Shown: in pieces, positions 37,635 through 46,638 of the stretch
Numbering within the stretch: the first letter of the stretch is position 1
Layout of the letters: each line of letters opens with the position of its first letter
Assembly (NCBI GenBank): GCA_016932075.1
Contig: JAFGDP010000055.1
Location: forward strand, 1 to 59,385
From: Chitinispirillaceae bacterium
GTDB lineage: Bacteria > Fibrobacterota > Chitinivibrionia > Chitinivibrionales > Chitinispirillaceae
Direction: 5' to 3'
Length of the DNA stretch: 59,385 nucleotides
Translations under genes and position numbers: made by a program
Notes under the pieces: model-generated
Databases searched by the model: none
What the model saw: the letters and a program-made list of their open reading frames with translations, nothing else
What the model was told of the DNA's origin: nothing

Positions 37635-38930
37635 ATGCAGGTAGCAATTATCACCCTGATTTCGCTGGTATTGGCGCTGCTCATCGTTCTTATCGCATTT
37701 GTCATAAAAAAATCCGGGAGCGCCGCCGCCCAAGCCTCCTTGCGGACCCTCTGCGAACAGAAAGACATACAGATTGAGGAGCTGAACGCCCGGGTAAAAA
37801 CCTTTGACGAACTGCAGAGGGAAAACGCCCGGCTTCAGGCTGCACTGGAAAACGAAAAAAAGACGGCACAGGAAAAACTCGGGCTTCTGCAGGAAGCGGA
37901 AACGCGTCTCAAGACTGAATTTGAGAATCTTGCCAACCGTATTTTTGAGGAGAAGGGACAGAGCTTTACCAAGCAGAGCAACGAACGGCTCGGATCGCTT
38001 CTTCATCCTTTCCGCGAGCAGATTGAAGCGTTCAGAAAGCGAATCGAGGAGGTGCATAAAAACGACGCCGAGGGACTGGTTCGCCTTCTGGAGCAGGTCC
38101 GCCAGCTTCAGGAAACGAGTTCCCAGGTGAGCCAGACCGCCAATAACCTCGCGGTCGCGATCAAGGGCGACGCAAAAACCCAGGGAAACTGGGGAGAGCT
38201 CATTGTGGAGCGCATCTTTGAGGCGTCAGGCCTTGAACGAGGACGGGAATGGGAGGCGCAGGCCGGCATGCGCGCAGCGGATGGCAGGCTCCTGAAACCA
38301 GATTTCGTGGTGTTCCTTCCGGGCGCCAAGGCGGTCATCGTTGACGCCAAGGTGTCGCTCACCGCGTATGAACGGTATTGCAGCGAAACCGACGCCTCGC
38401 AGAAACAGGCGGCGCTCGCCGACCATAGCATCTCGGTCCGAAAGCACATCGACGAGCTCAACGCCAAGGAGTACCATACCCTGCTCGGCAACCGTACGCT
38501 TGATTTCGTCATCATGTGCATACCGGTTGAGGGCGCCTACCAGCTCGCCCTGCAGGAGGACAAGAACCTGCTCTACGATCTCGCGCGCGGCAACGTGGTG
38601 CTCACCGGTCCGGCAACGCTCATGCTCACGCTCAAGCTCATCGCCCAAATCTGGCGGCGTGAAAACGAGAACCGCAACGTGGAGCGGATCGCCGACAGGG
38701 CAGGCCGACTCTATGACCAGGTCGCGCTGGTTCTCGAGGCAATGCTCGACGCCCAGAAACGGCTCGCGGGTGTAGCGGAATCGTTTGACACGGCGCTGCG
38801 AAGACTCAAGGAGGGCAAGGGAAACCTTGTCGGCCGGGTTGAGGAAATCCGCAGGCTCGGGGCCAAAACGAGCAAACAGATCCCGCAGGAGATGGTGGAA
38901 GAGGCTGGGAATGATACGATCATAGAGTAG
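37635..38930 (+). CDS. rmuC: DNA recombination protein RmuC
   Basis: 431 residues. The ATG has AAAGGAG just upstream. The N-terminus is a membrane helix (ITLISLVLALLIVLIAFVI), followed by a long coiled coil (to about residue 165) and the RmuC nuclease-like domain with TQGNWGELIVERIFEASGL, PDFVVFLPGAKAVIVDAKVSLTAYERY split over strands, and MCIPVEGAYQLAL. RmuC limits inversions at short inverted repeats. It interrupts the expected lptC-lptA pair, and no functional link is apparent. Confidence 0.93.
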   Translation: MQVAIITLISLVLALLIVLIAFVIKKSGSAAAQASLRTLCEQKDIQIEELNARVKTFDELQRENARLQAALENEKKTAQEKLGLLQEAETRLKTEFENLANRIFEEKGQSFTKQSNERLGSLLHPFREQIEAFRKRIEEVHKNDAEGLVRLLEQVRQLQETSSQVSQTANNLAVAIKGDAKTQGNWGELIVERIFEASGLERGREWEAQAGMRAADGRLLKPDFVVFLPGAKAVIVDAKVSLTAYERYCSETDASQKQAALADHSISVRKHIDELNAKEYHTLLGNRTLDFVIMCIPVEGAYQLALQEDKNLLYDLARGNVVLTGPATLMLTLKLIAQIWRRENENRNVERIADRAGRLYDQVALVLEAMLDAQKRLAGVAESFDTALRRLKEGKGNLVGRVEEIRRLGAKTSKQIPQEMVEEAGNDTIIE

Positions 38931-39049
38931 ATGGATTACCGTCATCTTTCTGCCGAAAACAGCATCTCTTCCCCCCCTCCCCGGGAACAATAATGATACC
39001 GCGATTCGCGGGGTGTCCGCGAACCCGTTCCAGGGAGTATTTTTTTTAT

Positions 39050-40168
39050 ATGGCACGCCTGACAATGCTGGTAATCGGTCTGCTGTATATCCCTCTTTTC
39101 CCTGCAGAGAAACAAAAGGCCGTACCCACCACCTCCCTTGTTCTCGAATCGGCGCACCACAATGAAAATTCTTTTGCAAACGGCGAATTCATAAGCGTTC
39201 TTCGCGGCAACGTGGTGTTTGTCTACGGTGACATCCGGATACGGTCCGACGAAGCGACCTGGTGGCGCAACAGGGGCGAAGTGCTGTTCCGCAACAAGGT
39301 AACGGTAAAGAGGGGCAGCCAGACCATCACCTGCAACCGCATGCATTTCACCAGGGACAATAACACCGTGACCGCCACCGGCGGTTTTGATTTCTTCGAC
39401 TCGACCGAACTCAGCCGGCTGCGCGGCGACAAGGCGCGCTACCAGATCACCGACAAGGTCTTTTACCTCGAAGGGAAGCCGGAACTTGTCCGCTACGACA
39501 CGGCAACCAGTGAGACGCTCACCATAAAAAGCGTTTCCATGATTTACACGGACTCGCTCAAGCGCGCCACCAGCATTGACAGCGTGCGCATCGACAAGGG
39601 AAAACTCCATGCCACGTGCCGCCGCGCCCACTATTTTACTCAGGGAAACAACGCGCAACTGCGCGGAGCACCGGACGTGCGGTACGACATCCACACGCTC
39701 ACGGGCGACTCGATTGACCTCACCTTTGAGCAGGAGTCGCTGCGCGACGCGTCGATCATGGGCGCTGCGCATGGCGTATACGCCGATACGGGCGCCGGCA
39801 CGAGCTACGACACCTCGTTCACCCATATCTGGGGAGACAGCCTGTATATGGCGGTATCCGATTCCGGCATGCTCGACGTGATCTGGTCCATCGGCAAGGC
39901 GGTCAGTAAAAGCTATGAAAGCGGCCGCAGCGAAGAGGCCGACATTGCGAGCGGGAAACGGATGATGCTCGGATTCGCACCCCTCGGCGAGGTCGACATA
40001 CTCAGGATCTGGGGCAATGCGCGCAGCACCTATTTCGTGGAGGACCAGAGCGGCAAAGGATGCAACGAAGTGAGCGGCGACAGCGTGTCGGTTTCTTTTT
40101 CAAAGGGTAAAGTGCGGTTCGTGGTTCTTGCCGGAAGCACGCGGGGAACCTATTTTACCGTCGAGTAA
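39050..40168 (+). CDS. lptA: LptA/OstA-domain periplasmic protein
   Basis: About 372 residues from the ATG at 39050, which gives a signal peptide (MARLTMLVIGLLYIPLFPAE); the frame is open from 38993. The body is a run of short beta strands of the OstA/LptA jelly-roll type: GEFISVLRGNVVFVYGDIRIRSDE (split), GEVLFRNKVTVKRG, TATGGFDFFDST, GDSLYMAVSD. It is about twice the length of E. coli LptA (185), resembling long OstA-like proteins of the FCB group, so it may form a longer bridge by itself. It is followed by lptB. Confidence 0.8.
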   Translation: MARLTMLVIGLLYIPLFPAEKQKAVPTTSLVLESAHHNENSFANGEFISVLRGNVVFVYGDIRIRSDEATWWRNRGEVLFRNKVTVKRGSQTITCNRMHFTRDNNTVTATGGFDFFDSTELSRLRGDKARYQITDKVFYLEGKPELVRYDTATSETLTIKSVSMIYTDSLKRATSIDSVRIDKGKLHATCRRAHYFTQGNNAQLRGAPDVRYDIHTLTGDSIDLTFEQESLRDASIMGAAHGVYADTGAGTSYDTSFTHIWGDSLYMAVSDSGMLDVIWSIGKAVSKSYESGRSEEADIASGKRMMLGFAPLGEVDILRIWGNARSTYFVEDQSGKGCNEVSGDSVSVSFSKGKVRFVVLAGSTRGTYFTVE

Positions 40169-40203
40169 AGTATCGCAGTCGAACAGGTACCGGGACCATT
40201 GCC

Positions 40204-41004
40204 ATGCAAGAAATGATCACCACCCTGCCGGAACAAGCGATGTTCGCGGCAACACCAGCCGCCGCACCAGACAAAAAAGTCCGCGAGATCCGCACCGAAG
40301 GGCTCCTGAAAATCTACAGCAAACGGCGCGTTGTTGATGGCGCCTCCATCAGCGTTCATCAGGGTGAAATCGTCGGGCTTCTCGGCCCGAACGGCGCCGG
40401 AAAAACCACGACGTTTTACATGATCGTCGGGTTGATCAAACCCAATAAAGGAAAGATTTTCCTGGACAACCTGTCCATATCAAAAAAACCGATGTATAAA
40501 CGCGCGCGCATGGGAATCGGTTATCTCCCGCAGGAGCCATCGATCTTTCGCAAGCTTTCAGTGGCCGACAATATCCTTTCGGTGCTCGAATATCAGGGTA
40601 TCGGCTTGAAAGAACGGAAAAAGCGCATGCGTGCACTGCTGCATGACATGCACGTGGCGCACCTCGAAAAAAGCCTGGGGTACCAGCTTTCAGGAGGTGA
40701 ACGACGGCGAGTTGAAATCGCGCGTGCACTCGCTATCAAGCCCGATTTCATCCTCCTGGACGAACCGTTTGCCGGTGTTGACCCGATCGCTGTGGAAGAT
40801 ATCCAGAGCATCGTGCATGAACTGAAATACAAGGGATACGGCGTGCTGATCACCGACCATAACGTCCGCGAAACCCTGCGTATTACCGATCGCGCGTACA
40901 TCATGGCCGAAGGAAAAATTCTTATTTCCGGTACCGCACAAGAACTCGCGGAAAATCCCGAGGCCAGAAGGATTTATCTTGGCCAGAATTTCCGCCTCGA
41001 CTGA
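40204..41004 (+). CDS. lptB: LPS export ABC transporter ATPase LptB
   Basis: 266 residues, about 25 longer than E. coli LptB because of an N-terminal extension before EIRTEGLLKIY. The ATPase motifs are complete: Walker A GPNGAGKTTT, Q-loop GYLPQEPSIFRKL, signature LSGGERRRVEIARAL, Walker B FILLDEPFAGVDP and the H-loop in LITDHNVRETL. The sequence GIGYLPQEPSIFRKLSV is diagnostic for LptB. It powers LPS extraction with LptF/LptG, which are not in the window. rpoN follows, as in Proteobacteria. Confidence 0.95.
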   Translation: MQEMITTLPEQAMFAATPAAAPDKKVREIRTEGLLKIYSKRRVVDGASISVHQGEIVGLLGPNGAGKTTTFYMIVGLIKPNKGKIFLDNLSISKKPMYKRARMGIGYLPQEPSIFRKLSVADNILSVLEYQGIGLKERKKRMRALLHDMHVAHLEKSLGYQLSGGERRRVEIARALAIKPDFILLDEPFAGVDPIAVEDIQSIVHELKYKGYGVLITDHNVRETLRITDRAYIMAEGKILISGTAQELAENPEARRIYLGQNFRLD

Positions 41005-41008
41005 TTTC

Positions 41009-41023
41009 ACAGCCCCCGGCTGT
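41009..41023 (+). terminator. Small hairpin after lptB
   Basis: ACAGCC (41009-41014) pairs with GGCTGT (41018-41023) around CCC. There is no T-run immediately after it, so it is at best a weak terminator or an RNA-processing point before rpoN. Confidence 0.25.
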
Positions 41024-41068
41024 TAGGCATGTTCTTTGCTTGTTCCTCTCCCCTCTTTTTATTTTCCT

Positions 41069-41074
41069 TATAGT
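41069..41074 (+). promoter_or_regulatory. Candidate -10 box TATAGT for rpoN
   Basis: TTCCTTATAGTATCAT lies 44 bases before the rpoN ATG, after a pyrimidine- and T-rich stretch. It matches the other TATAGT boxes in the window and suggests rpoN-lipA can be transcribed separately from lpt genes. Confidence 0.4.
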
Positions 41075-41117
41075 ATCATATGCCTCAGCCATACCAGCAC
41101 CACGGTAAAGGATCCGG

Positions 41118-42560
41118 ATGATGAATCTCGGTCTTGACATGTCACTCAAGCTCCAGCAGAAGCTTTCGTTTCAGATGATCCAGTCATTAAAGCTTCTGCA
41201 GGTCAACACCTTGCAGCTTGAACAGACGCTCAAGACCGAGCTGGAACTCAATCCGCTCCTGGTGGCAAGTGAAGACCTTGAACTTGAGACACAGGAGCCA
41301 AACGACGGGGAATCCAACGAGGAAAAAAACTCGCCTGATGAAGCAGGCGAAGACGCAGATCTCAAAGTCGACGAGGATTCGGTCGACTGGGAAGACTATC
41401 TTGAAGAAGGGTTCGATCTGGGATATTCGGCAAACGACGAGATCGATCGGAATGAAGAGCGGTATGAACCAACGCCGGTATACCAGATAACACTGGAGGA
41501 GCACCTGACCGGCCAGATTGCCGAGAGGAAACTCACTGAAAAGAAAAAACTCCTGGTACAGCTCCTGATCGGTTCCCTGGATACCGACGGGTATTTGCGC
41601 CTGCCGCTCGATGATCTTGCGAACCTCGCCAAGGTATCGTTTTTTGAAGTGGAAGAGGCGCTCCAAATTCTTCAATCGTTTGATCCGCCCGGTGTGGGAT
41701 GCAGGAACCTGCAGGAATGCATGATACTTCAGCTCCGGGGGCGGGGAATGGAAGGATCGCTTGCCTGGCGCATTGTCGTAGAACAGTGGGAGCCGTTTGA
41801 AAAGCTGAAAATTCCTGAGATTGCACGAGCGCTCTCGGTGGATGCACGGAGCGTGCAGGAGAGCATCGAGATACTTAAGACCCTCAATCCCAAACCCGGG
41901 TATCAGTACAATCCCGATAAAACCACGACCATTCTTCCCGACCTGATTGTTGAAAAAGTGGATGGCGAGTTTGTGGTGATGCTCAACGACCGCTCTATTC
42001 CTTCACTGCACATCAACCGCTCGTATGCGGACCTGCTCAAGCGAGGCAGCAACGCGAAGCAGGAGGTCAAGAAATATATCCGGGAGAAATTCAACAGTGC
42101 GACATGGTTCATAAGCGCGATCGAGCAGCGGAAAGCAACCATGACCAAGGTCATGTATGCGATCATAGAGCGACAAAAGGAATTCTTCGAAAAGGGGCCG
42201 CCCAACCTCTCCCCTTTACGGCTGCAGGACATAGCGGACATGGTGCAGATGCACATTTCCACGGTAAGCCGCGTCACGAGCAACAAATACGTGCAGACCC
42301 AGCACGGCATCTTTGAACTCAAGTATTTTTTCACTGACGCCGTGGCCAAGGACGGTGAAGGATCGGACATCTCCGCGGAACGGATAAGAAACCGCATCCG
42401 CCAGCTCATCGAGACCGAAGACTCAAAGGATCCTCTCTCAGACCAGAAGATCGCGGACCTGCTGTCCGGAGAAAACCTTGCCGTTGCCCGGCGCACGGTT
42501 GCCAAATACCGAGAGCAGATGAAACTCCTTCCGGCCCGGTTCAGGCTTAAATACGAGTAG
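41118..42560 (+). CDS. rpoN: RNA polymerase sigma-54 factor
   Basis: 480 residues, full length. Region I is glutamine/leucine-rich (SLKLQQKLSFQMIQSLKLLQ split at the N-terminus), region II is acidic (DLKVDEDSVDWEDYLEE), the core-binding domain includes SFDPPGVGCRNLQECMILQL (split) and the C-terminus carries the helix-turn-helix (DIADMVQMHISTVSRVTSNK) and the RpoN box ARRTVAKYREQM. It recognises -24/-12 promoters with an AAA+ activator. It stands between lptB and lipA/hpf, reproducing the lptB-rpoN-hpf order of Proteobacteria. Confidence 0.97.
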   Translation: MMNLGLDMSLKLQQKLSFQMIQSLKLLQVNTLQLEQTLKTELELNPLLVASEDLELETQEPNDGESNEEKNSPDEAGEDADLKVDEDSVDWEDYLEEGFDLGYSANDEIDRNEERYEPTPVYQITLEEHLTGQIAERKLTEKKKLLVQLLIGSLDTDGYLRLPLDDLANLAKVSFFEVEEALQILQSFDPPGVGCRNLQECMILQLRGRGMEGSLAWRIVVEQWEPFEKLKIPEIARALSVDARSVQESIEILKTLNPKPGYQYNPDKTTTILPDLIVEKVDGEFVVMLNDRSIPSLHINRSYADLLKRGSNAKQEVKKYIREKFNSATWFISAIEQRKATMTKVMYAIIERQKEFFEKGPPNLSPLRLQDIADMVQMHISTVSRVTSNKYVQTQHGIFELKYFFTDAVAKDGEGSDISAERIRNRIRQLIETEDSKDPLSDQKIADLLSGENLAVARRTVAKYREQMKLLPARFRLKYE

Positions 42561-42562
42561 GT

Positions 42563-43462
42563 ATGAATCACGTTGCAGCGCCTCAAAAAAGAACTACAAG
42601 GTTCCCCGATTGGCTGAAAAAACCAGTCGCCGTTACTGCTGCCGTACAAAGGGTGGCATCCTGCATCGGCGACAACCGTCTCCATACCGTGTGCGAGGAG
42701 GCGAAGTGCCCCAACAGAAGCGAATGCTTTTCCCGCATGACCGCAACCTTTCTTGTTCTGGGCAACCGGTGCACCCGTTCCTGCGGATTTTGCGGCATAG
42801 GCAACGGCAATCCGCTTCCGCTCGATCCCCTGGAACCGCTCCGCATCGCGCAGACCGCACACATACTCGGCCTGCGCCATATCGTCATAACCTCGGTCAC
42901 GCGCGATGATTGCCGTGACGGCGGTGCGTCCCATTTCGTACAGTGCGTACAGGAGTGCAGACGGCTTCTTCCACATGCGACCCTGGAGCTTCTGATTCCC
43001 GATTGCGGCGGCAATATGCAGGCAATCGATGCGATACTTGAAGCGGTACCCGAAGTTCTGAACCACAATATCGAGACCGTGCCTCGGTTGTATTCGCGCG
43101 TCAGGCGCGGCGCCTCGTATGACCGGTCATTGAGCATACTCGCCCGGGCATCGGCATCAGGGGTGATTACCAAATCAGGCATCATGGTCGGACTAGGGGA
43201 ATCCGATAAGGAGGTATGTGCGGCACTGCATGACGTTAGAAAGGCCGGTTGCAGCATCGTCACTATCGGGCAGTATCTGCAGCCATCACAGCGCGCTCTT
43301 CCGGTCGAGCGCTATGTATCGCCTCAGCTGTTCAGGGTCTACGAACAGGAAGGAGCCGCAATGGGTTTTTCGTATGTTGCAGCAGGGCCGTTTGTGCGGA
43401 GTTCGTACAAGGCACAGGAAGCCTATGCGGCCACTACCTATTCTCACTCCCGTATGGTATGA
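42563..43462 (+). CDS. lipA: Lipoyl synthase
   Basis: 299 residues, starting two bases after the rpoN stop, so translation is probably coupled. LipA inserts two sulphurs into octanoyl groups on lipoyl domains. Both iron-sulphur motifs are present: the auxiliary cluster cysteines at about 44, 49 and 55 (CEEAKCPNRSEC) and the radical-SAM triad at about 70, 74 and 77 (CTRSCGFC). The C-terminal RSSY element (FVRSSYKAQEAY) supplies the serine ligand of the auxiliary cluster. Presence in the rpoN-hpf cluster is unusual. No lipB is adjacent. Confidence 0.95.
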   Translation: MNHVAAPQKRTTRFPDWLKKPVAVTAAVQRVASCIGDNRLHTVCEEAKCPNRSECFSRMTATFLVLGNRCTRSCGFCGIGNGNPLPLDPLEPLRIAQTAHILGLRHIVITSVTRDDCRDGGASHFVQCVQECRRLLPHATLELLIPDCGGNMQAIDAILEAVPEVLNHNIETVPRLYSRVRRGASYDRSLSILARASASGVITKSGIMVGLGESDKEVCAALHDVRKAGCSIVTIGQYLQPSQRALPVERYVSPQLFRVYEQEGAAMGFSYVAAGPFVRSSYKAQEAYAATTYSHSRMV

Positions 43463-43568
43463 TACTAGTACCACGGCGATTGTACGGGTATTTGATTGGC
43501 GATAATCCACTCACGAAACGACATATCGTATTTTGCATCTATAACCCACAGAAAAGGAGCCTGTTGTC

Positions 43569-43880
43569 ATGGAGATACGGATAACTTCACGGCACGGAAA
43601 AGCGTCGCCGTCGCTTCAGGATACCATTACCGACGAGCTTCAGAAGATCGAAAAATTCTCGGAAAAGATCACGTCATCTCATGTGATTCTCGATACCGAA
43701 CATGTCGATAAAAAAGTGGAGATAACCATGCACGTCTTTAACCGTGTCGTGGTGGGTATTGCAAAGGCTGAAAATGTAGGCAAGGCGTTTGACAAAGCCC
43801 TGGCAAAAGTGGAGCGGCAGCTGAAAAAAACCAACGAAAAAATAAAAAACCATAAATACATACCGGTTGCCAGACCATAG
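43569..43880 (+). CDS. hpf: Ribosome hibernation promoting factor, short type
   Basis: 103 residues, the length of short HPF. It begins MEIRITSRHGKASPSLQD and shows the beta-alpha-beta-beta-beta-alpha layout, with HVILDTEH and VEITMHVFNRVVVG strands and a basic C-terminal helix (KVERQLKKTNEKIKNHK) that binds 16S rRNA. Short HPF converts inactive ribosomes to 100S dimers with RMF in Proteobacteria; no RMF is seen here. AAGGAG lies nine bases before the ATG. Position after rpoN matches the conserved cluster. Confidence 0.92.
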   Translation: MEIRITSRHGKASPSLQDTITDELQKIEKFSEKITSSHVILDTEHVDKKVEITMHVFNRVVVGIAKAENVGKAFDKALAKVERQLKKTNEKIKNHKYIPVARP

Positions 43881-43954
43881 GCGGTCAACGGCTCCGTGGA
43901 GGAAGGCGGCTGTTCGACAGGTCATAACCTAATCGGCAAGGAGAGGTTTTCACG

Positions 43955-44899
43955 GTGAAAAAAACCAATATGGACCTCATGGTCGGGGCGTCGATCATTA
44001 TTGCCCTCTTTATCCTTATCTTCGGGGTCCTGTGGCTGAAGGAAGCCATGGTGTCAAAGAAAATGGTCTCCTACACGGTCCTGTTTCCCAATGTGGGAAC
44101 GCTCCAGCTCGGCGACCCGGTCATGACCAACGGCGTTACCAAAGGAAGGGTAAAGGATATCTATCTGCGTGAAAACCATGTCGCTGCCGTGATTCACCTT
44201 GAAAAGGGAATTACCCTTACCGACTCCTGTATCATCAAGGTCCAAAACATAGGGCTCATGGGAGAGCGGGGCATAGGTATCGAACTCAAAAGAAGCGGTA
44301 CTCCCTTCCAGCCTTCAAAAAGAAACGACACCACCTTCTGTGAGGGATCGTTCGATACCGGTATCGCCGAGGCCATGGGTATGATGGGCACGGTACTTAC
44401 CGAAGTGGAAGAGCTCCTGACCAATGTATCAGCGGTGCTGAGCGCCACGGTCGGCGACACCACTTTTCTGGAGTTATTCCAGACCCTCACCCGGCGGCTC
44501 GACACACTGACCGCGGTGGCCGGAGCGCTCGTGACGAAAAACGGTCCACGTATTGAAAAAAGCATAGCCAATGTCTCGGACGCAACGGCGCAGCTCAAGG
44601 AATTGCTTGAAAAAAACAGCGGCCATATCGATACGATCGTGGCAAACGCCGACAGGCTTTCAGCCTATTCGCTCGATCTCATGAAACGGGTCGACGGGCT
44701 GACCGGGGCAATCCAGGGAATCGTGGAAGACCTAGAGCGGGGAAATGGTGCCCTGGGCATGCTTGTCAAGGACAAACGGTTCCAACACGACCTGAAGCGC
44801 ACGGTCGCCGATGTCGACACGCTGGTCAGGGAGGTGCGGAACGACGCGTTGAAACTGCGGATCAAGCTCAAGCTGTTCGGCTCTGATAAAAAGAAGTGA
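43955..44899 (+). CDS. MlaD/MCE-domain membrane protein
   Basis: 314 residues, starting at a GTG with AAGGAGAGG upstream. One N-terminal membrane helix (GASIIIALFILIFGVLWL) is followed by an MCE domain (about residues 37-120; VLFPNVGTLQLGDPVMTNGVTKGRV split, then NIGLMGERGIGI) and a long helical, coiled-coil C-terminus. MCE proteins form hexameric rings that pass lipids between inner and outer membranes. The partner permease and ATPase (MlaE, MlaF) are not in the window. It sits between hpf and ptsH, where Proteobacteria have ptsN and rapZ. Confidence 0.9.
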   Translation: MKKTNMDLMVGASIIIALFILIFGVLWLKEAMVSKKMVSYTVLFPNVGTLQLGDPVMTNGVTKGRVKDIYLRENHVAAVIHLEKGITLTDSCIIKVQNIGLMGERGIGIELKRSGTPFQPSKRNDTTFCEGSFDTGIAEAMGMMGTVLTEVEELLTNVSAVLSATVGDTTFLELFQTLTRRLDTLTAVAGALVTKNGPRIEKSIANVSDATAQLKELLEKNSGHIDTIVANADRLSAYSLDLMKRVDGLTGAIQGIVEDLERGNGALGMLVKDKRFQHDLKRTVADVDTLVREVRNDALKLRIKLKLFGSDKKK

Positions 44900-44908
44900 C
44901 CCGTCCCT

Positions 44909-45175
44909 ATGATTGAACAAACGATCAATGTGGAAAACGCTCTGGGCATTCACGCACGGCCCGCGTCAAAAATCGTCCAGACTGCAAGCGGATTTAAATC
45001 GAAAATATCTCTCATCAAAGACAGTACGGCTTCCGACGCTAAAAGCATTCTCCACGTCATGATGCTCGGCGCCAATTTCGGTTCCTCGATCACCATCAGG
45101 GCCTCAGGTGAAGACGAAAAAGAGGCGGTGAAAGCGCTCTCCACGCTCTTCGAGCGTAGATTCGACGAAGACTGA
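44909..45175 (+). CDS. ptsH: HPr-like phosphocarrier protein (PtsH/NPr)
   Basis: 88 residues, full length. The phosphorylated histidine is His 15 in GIHARPAS, and Ser 46 in DAKSILHVMMLGA matches the regulatory serine phosphorylated by HPr kinase. It begins nine bases after the MCE gene. No sugar-specific PTS genes or enzyme I lie nearby. By position (rpoN-hpf-...-ptsH) it corresponds to NPr of the nitrogen-related PTS of Proteobacteria, so a regulatory role is more likely than sugar uptake. Confidence 0.93.
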   Translation: MIEQTINVENALGIHARPASKIVQTASGFKSKISLIKDSTASDAKSILHVMMLGANFGSSITIRASGEDEKEAVKALSTLFERRFDED

Positions 45176-45326
45176 TCCGGTGCATCCACCCCTCTGCCTC
45201 GCCACCGTAGCTTGCTGCGAAGGCAGGTTCACTGATGAATCAAATTCAAACGCTAAAACCTGACGGCGGTGCTGCAGAAACGTATTTTTCTGTAGCCGGA
45301 TACATATCTGCCAGGAAAGGTGCTGC

Positions 45327-46628
45327 ATGCAGGAGATACGCATAGGTCTGGTTGGAGCCGGAACCGTTGGTGGCGGTGTCGTGAAACTTGCGCACACCAG
45401 TTTCGAGACCCTGTGCAAAAAGCAAGGGCTGCCCGTTCGTATCGCCTGGATCGTCGACAAAGATCCGGGCCGTTTCAAGCTGCTGCCGGTCGGTCAGGCA
45501 CACTGTTCCGGCGATCCGCAGGACATCCTGAATGATGCTTCGATTCAGGTCGTTATCGAGCTTGTGGGAGGCACGACCCATGCCAAAGACCTGATCCTTG
45601 CCGCGCTCAAGCGTAAAAAACATGTGATTACCGCCAACAAGGCGCTTCTTGCCGAGCATGGACCTGAAATATTCGCGGAAGCGACCCGCGCCGGCGTATC
45701 GGTCTATTTCGAGGCTGCGGTCGGCGGCGGCATGCCGGTCATCAAGACCATTCGAGAAGCCCTCGCAGGCAATGAGATCCGTTCGGTAACAACCATCATT
45801 AACGGCACCTGCAATTACATCCTTACCAAGATGTTCAACGAAGGCCAGCCTTTCGAGACCGTGCTCAAGAAAACGCAGCTTAAAGGATATGCGGAAGCAG
45901 ATCCCTCCCTTGATGTCGGGGGCGGCGATACCGGCCATAAACTGGCTATTCTGGCTTCGCTTATCAGCAATGGATACGTGCCCTATGCAGCAGTCAGCAT
46001 TGAAGGGATTACGTCAATCGCAAAAGAGGACATCGCCTACGCCCGGGAGCTGGGGTATACCATCAAGCTCCTTGGGATCATAAAAAAAGAGGCCGGACAG
46101 GGCGGGATCGAAGTGCGGGTACATCCTGCCATGCTGAATAAGCACCACATTCTCGCCTCGGTTTCCGGCGTGTATAACGCGGTGCTGCTAGAGGGCGATG
46201 CCGTGGGCCAGATCCTTCTGTATGGCAAGGGCGCCGGAGAGATGCCTACCGCATCTTCCGTTATAAGCGATGTCGTGGACATCGCGCGCAATATAGCGGC
46301 AGGACAGCCAATCCGCGTACCAATGGAGCACTACACCGCAGAGCATGTTCTTACGCCCAAACCGATAGAGGAGATCAGGTGTCGTTACTACCTGCGGTTT
46401 ACCGTGATCGACCGGCCCGGTGTGCTCGCCTCCATCGCAGGATTCCTCGGAGCGGAAAACATTTCGCTCGCCTCGGTGATGCAAAAAGAAGTCACTGCGG
46501 AGAAACGGGTTCCGGTCATCATACTGACGCATACGGCGCAGGAGAAAAACATGCGGTCCGCACTCTCGCGCATTGAGACCATGGATTATGTAAAGAGCCC
46601 AACCCAGGTGATCAGGATCGAAGATTGA
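45327..46628 (+). CDS. hom: Homoserine dehydrogenase with ACT domain
   Basis: 433 residues, full length for the single-function enzyme with regulatory tail. It reduces aspartate semialdehyde to homoserine. Visible elements are the nucleotide-binding GLVGAGTVGGGVV, TANKALLAEHG, the catalytic region INGTCNYILTKM and ADPSLDVGGGDTGHKLAIL, and a C-terminal ACT domain (RFTVIDRPGVLASIAGFLG) for threonine feedback. AGGAAAGG lies seven bases before the ATG. It heads hom-thrC-apgM, with gaps of 10 and 16 bases. Confidence 0.96.
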   Translation: MQEIRIGLVGAGTVGGGVVKLAHTSFETLCKKQGLPVRIAWIVDKDPGRFKLLPVGQAHCSGDPQDILNDASIQVVIELVGGTTHAKDLILAALKRKKHVITANKALLAEHGPEIFAEATRAGVSVYFEAAVGGGMPVIKTIREALAGNEIRSVTTIINGTCNYILTKMFNEGQPFETVLKKTQLKGYAEADPSLDVGGGDTGHKLAILASLISNGYVPYAAVSIEGITSIAKEDIAYARELGYTIKLLGIIKKEAGQGGIEVRVHPAMLNKHHILASVSGVYNAVLLEGDAVGQILLYGKGAGEMPTASSVISDVVDIARNIAAGQPIRVPMEHYTAEHVLTPKPIEEIRCRYYLRFTVIDRPGVLASIAGFLGAENISLASVMQKEVTAEKRVPVIILTHTAQEKNMRSALSRIETMDYVKSPTQVIRIED

Positions 46629-46638
46629 AAAGAATCCT

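Noticed and set aside
39050..39075. TGGCAC...TGC match to a sigma-54 promoter at the lptA start
   Set aside because: The spacing between GG and GC is 13 bases instead of 10, and the sequence lies inside the coding region.
38226..39179. 317-codon minus-strand frame over rmuC and lptA
   Set aside because: It overlaps two well-supported genes and has a low-complexity, arginine-rich translation typical of shadow frames.
45235..45345. Small 36-codon reading frame ahead of and overlapping hom, possible attenuator peptide
   Set aside because: It is not enriched in threonine or isoleucine codons and has no terminator/antiterminator pair, so it is not a threonine leader.
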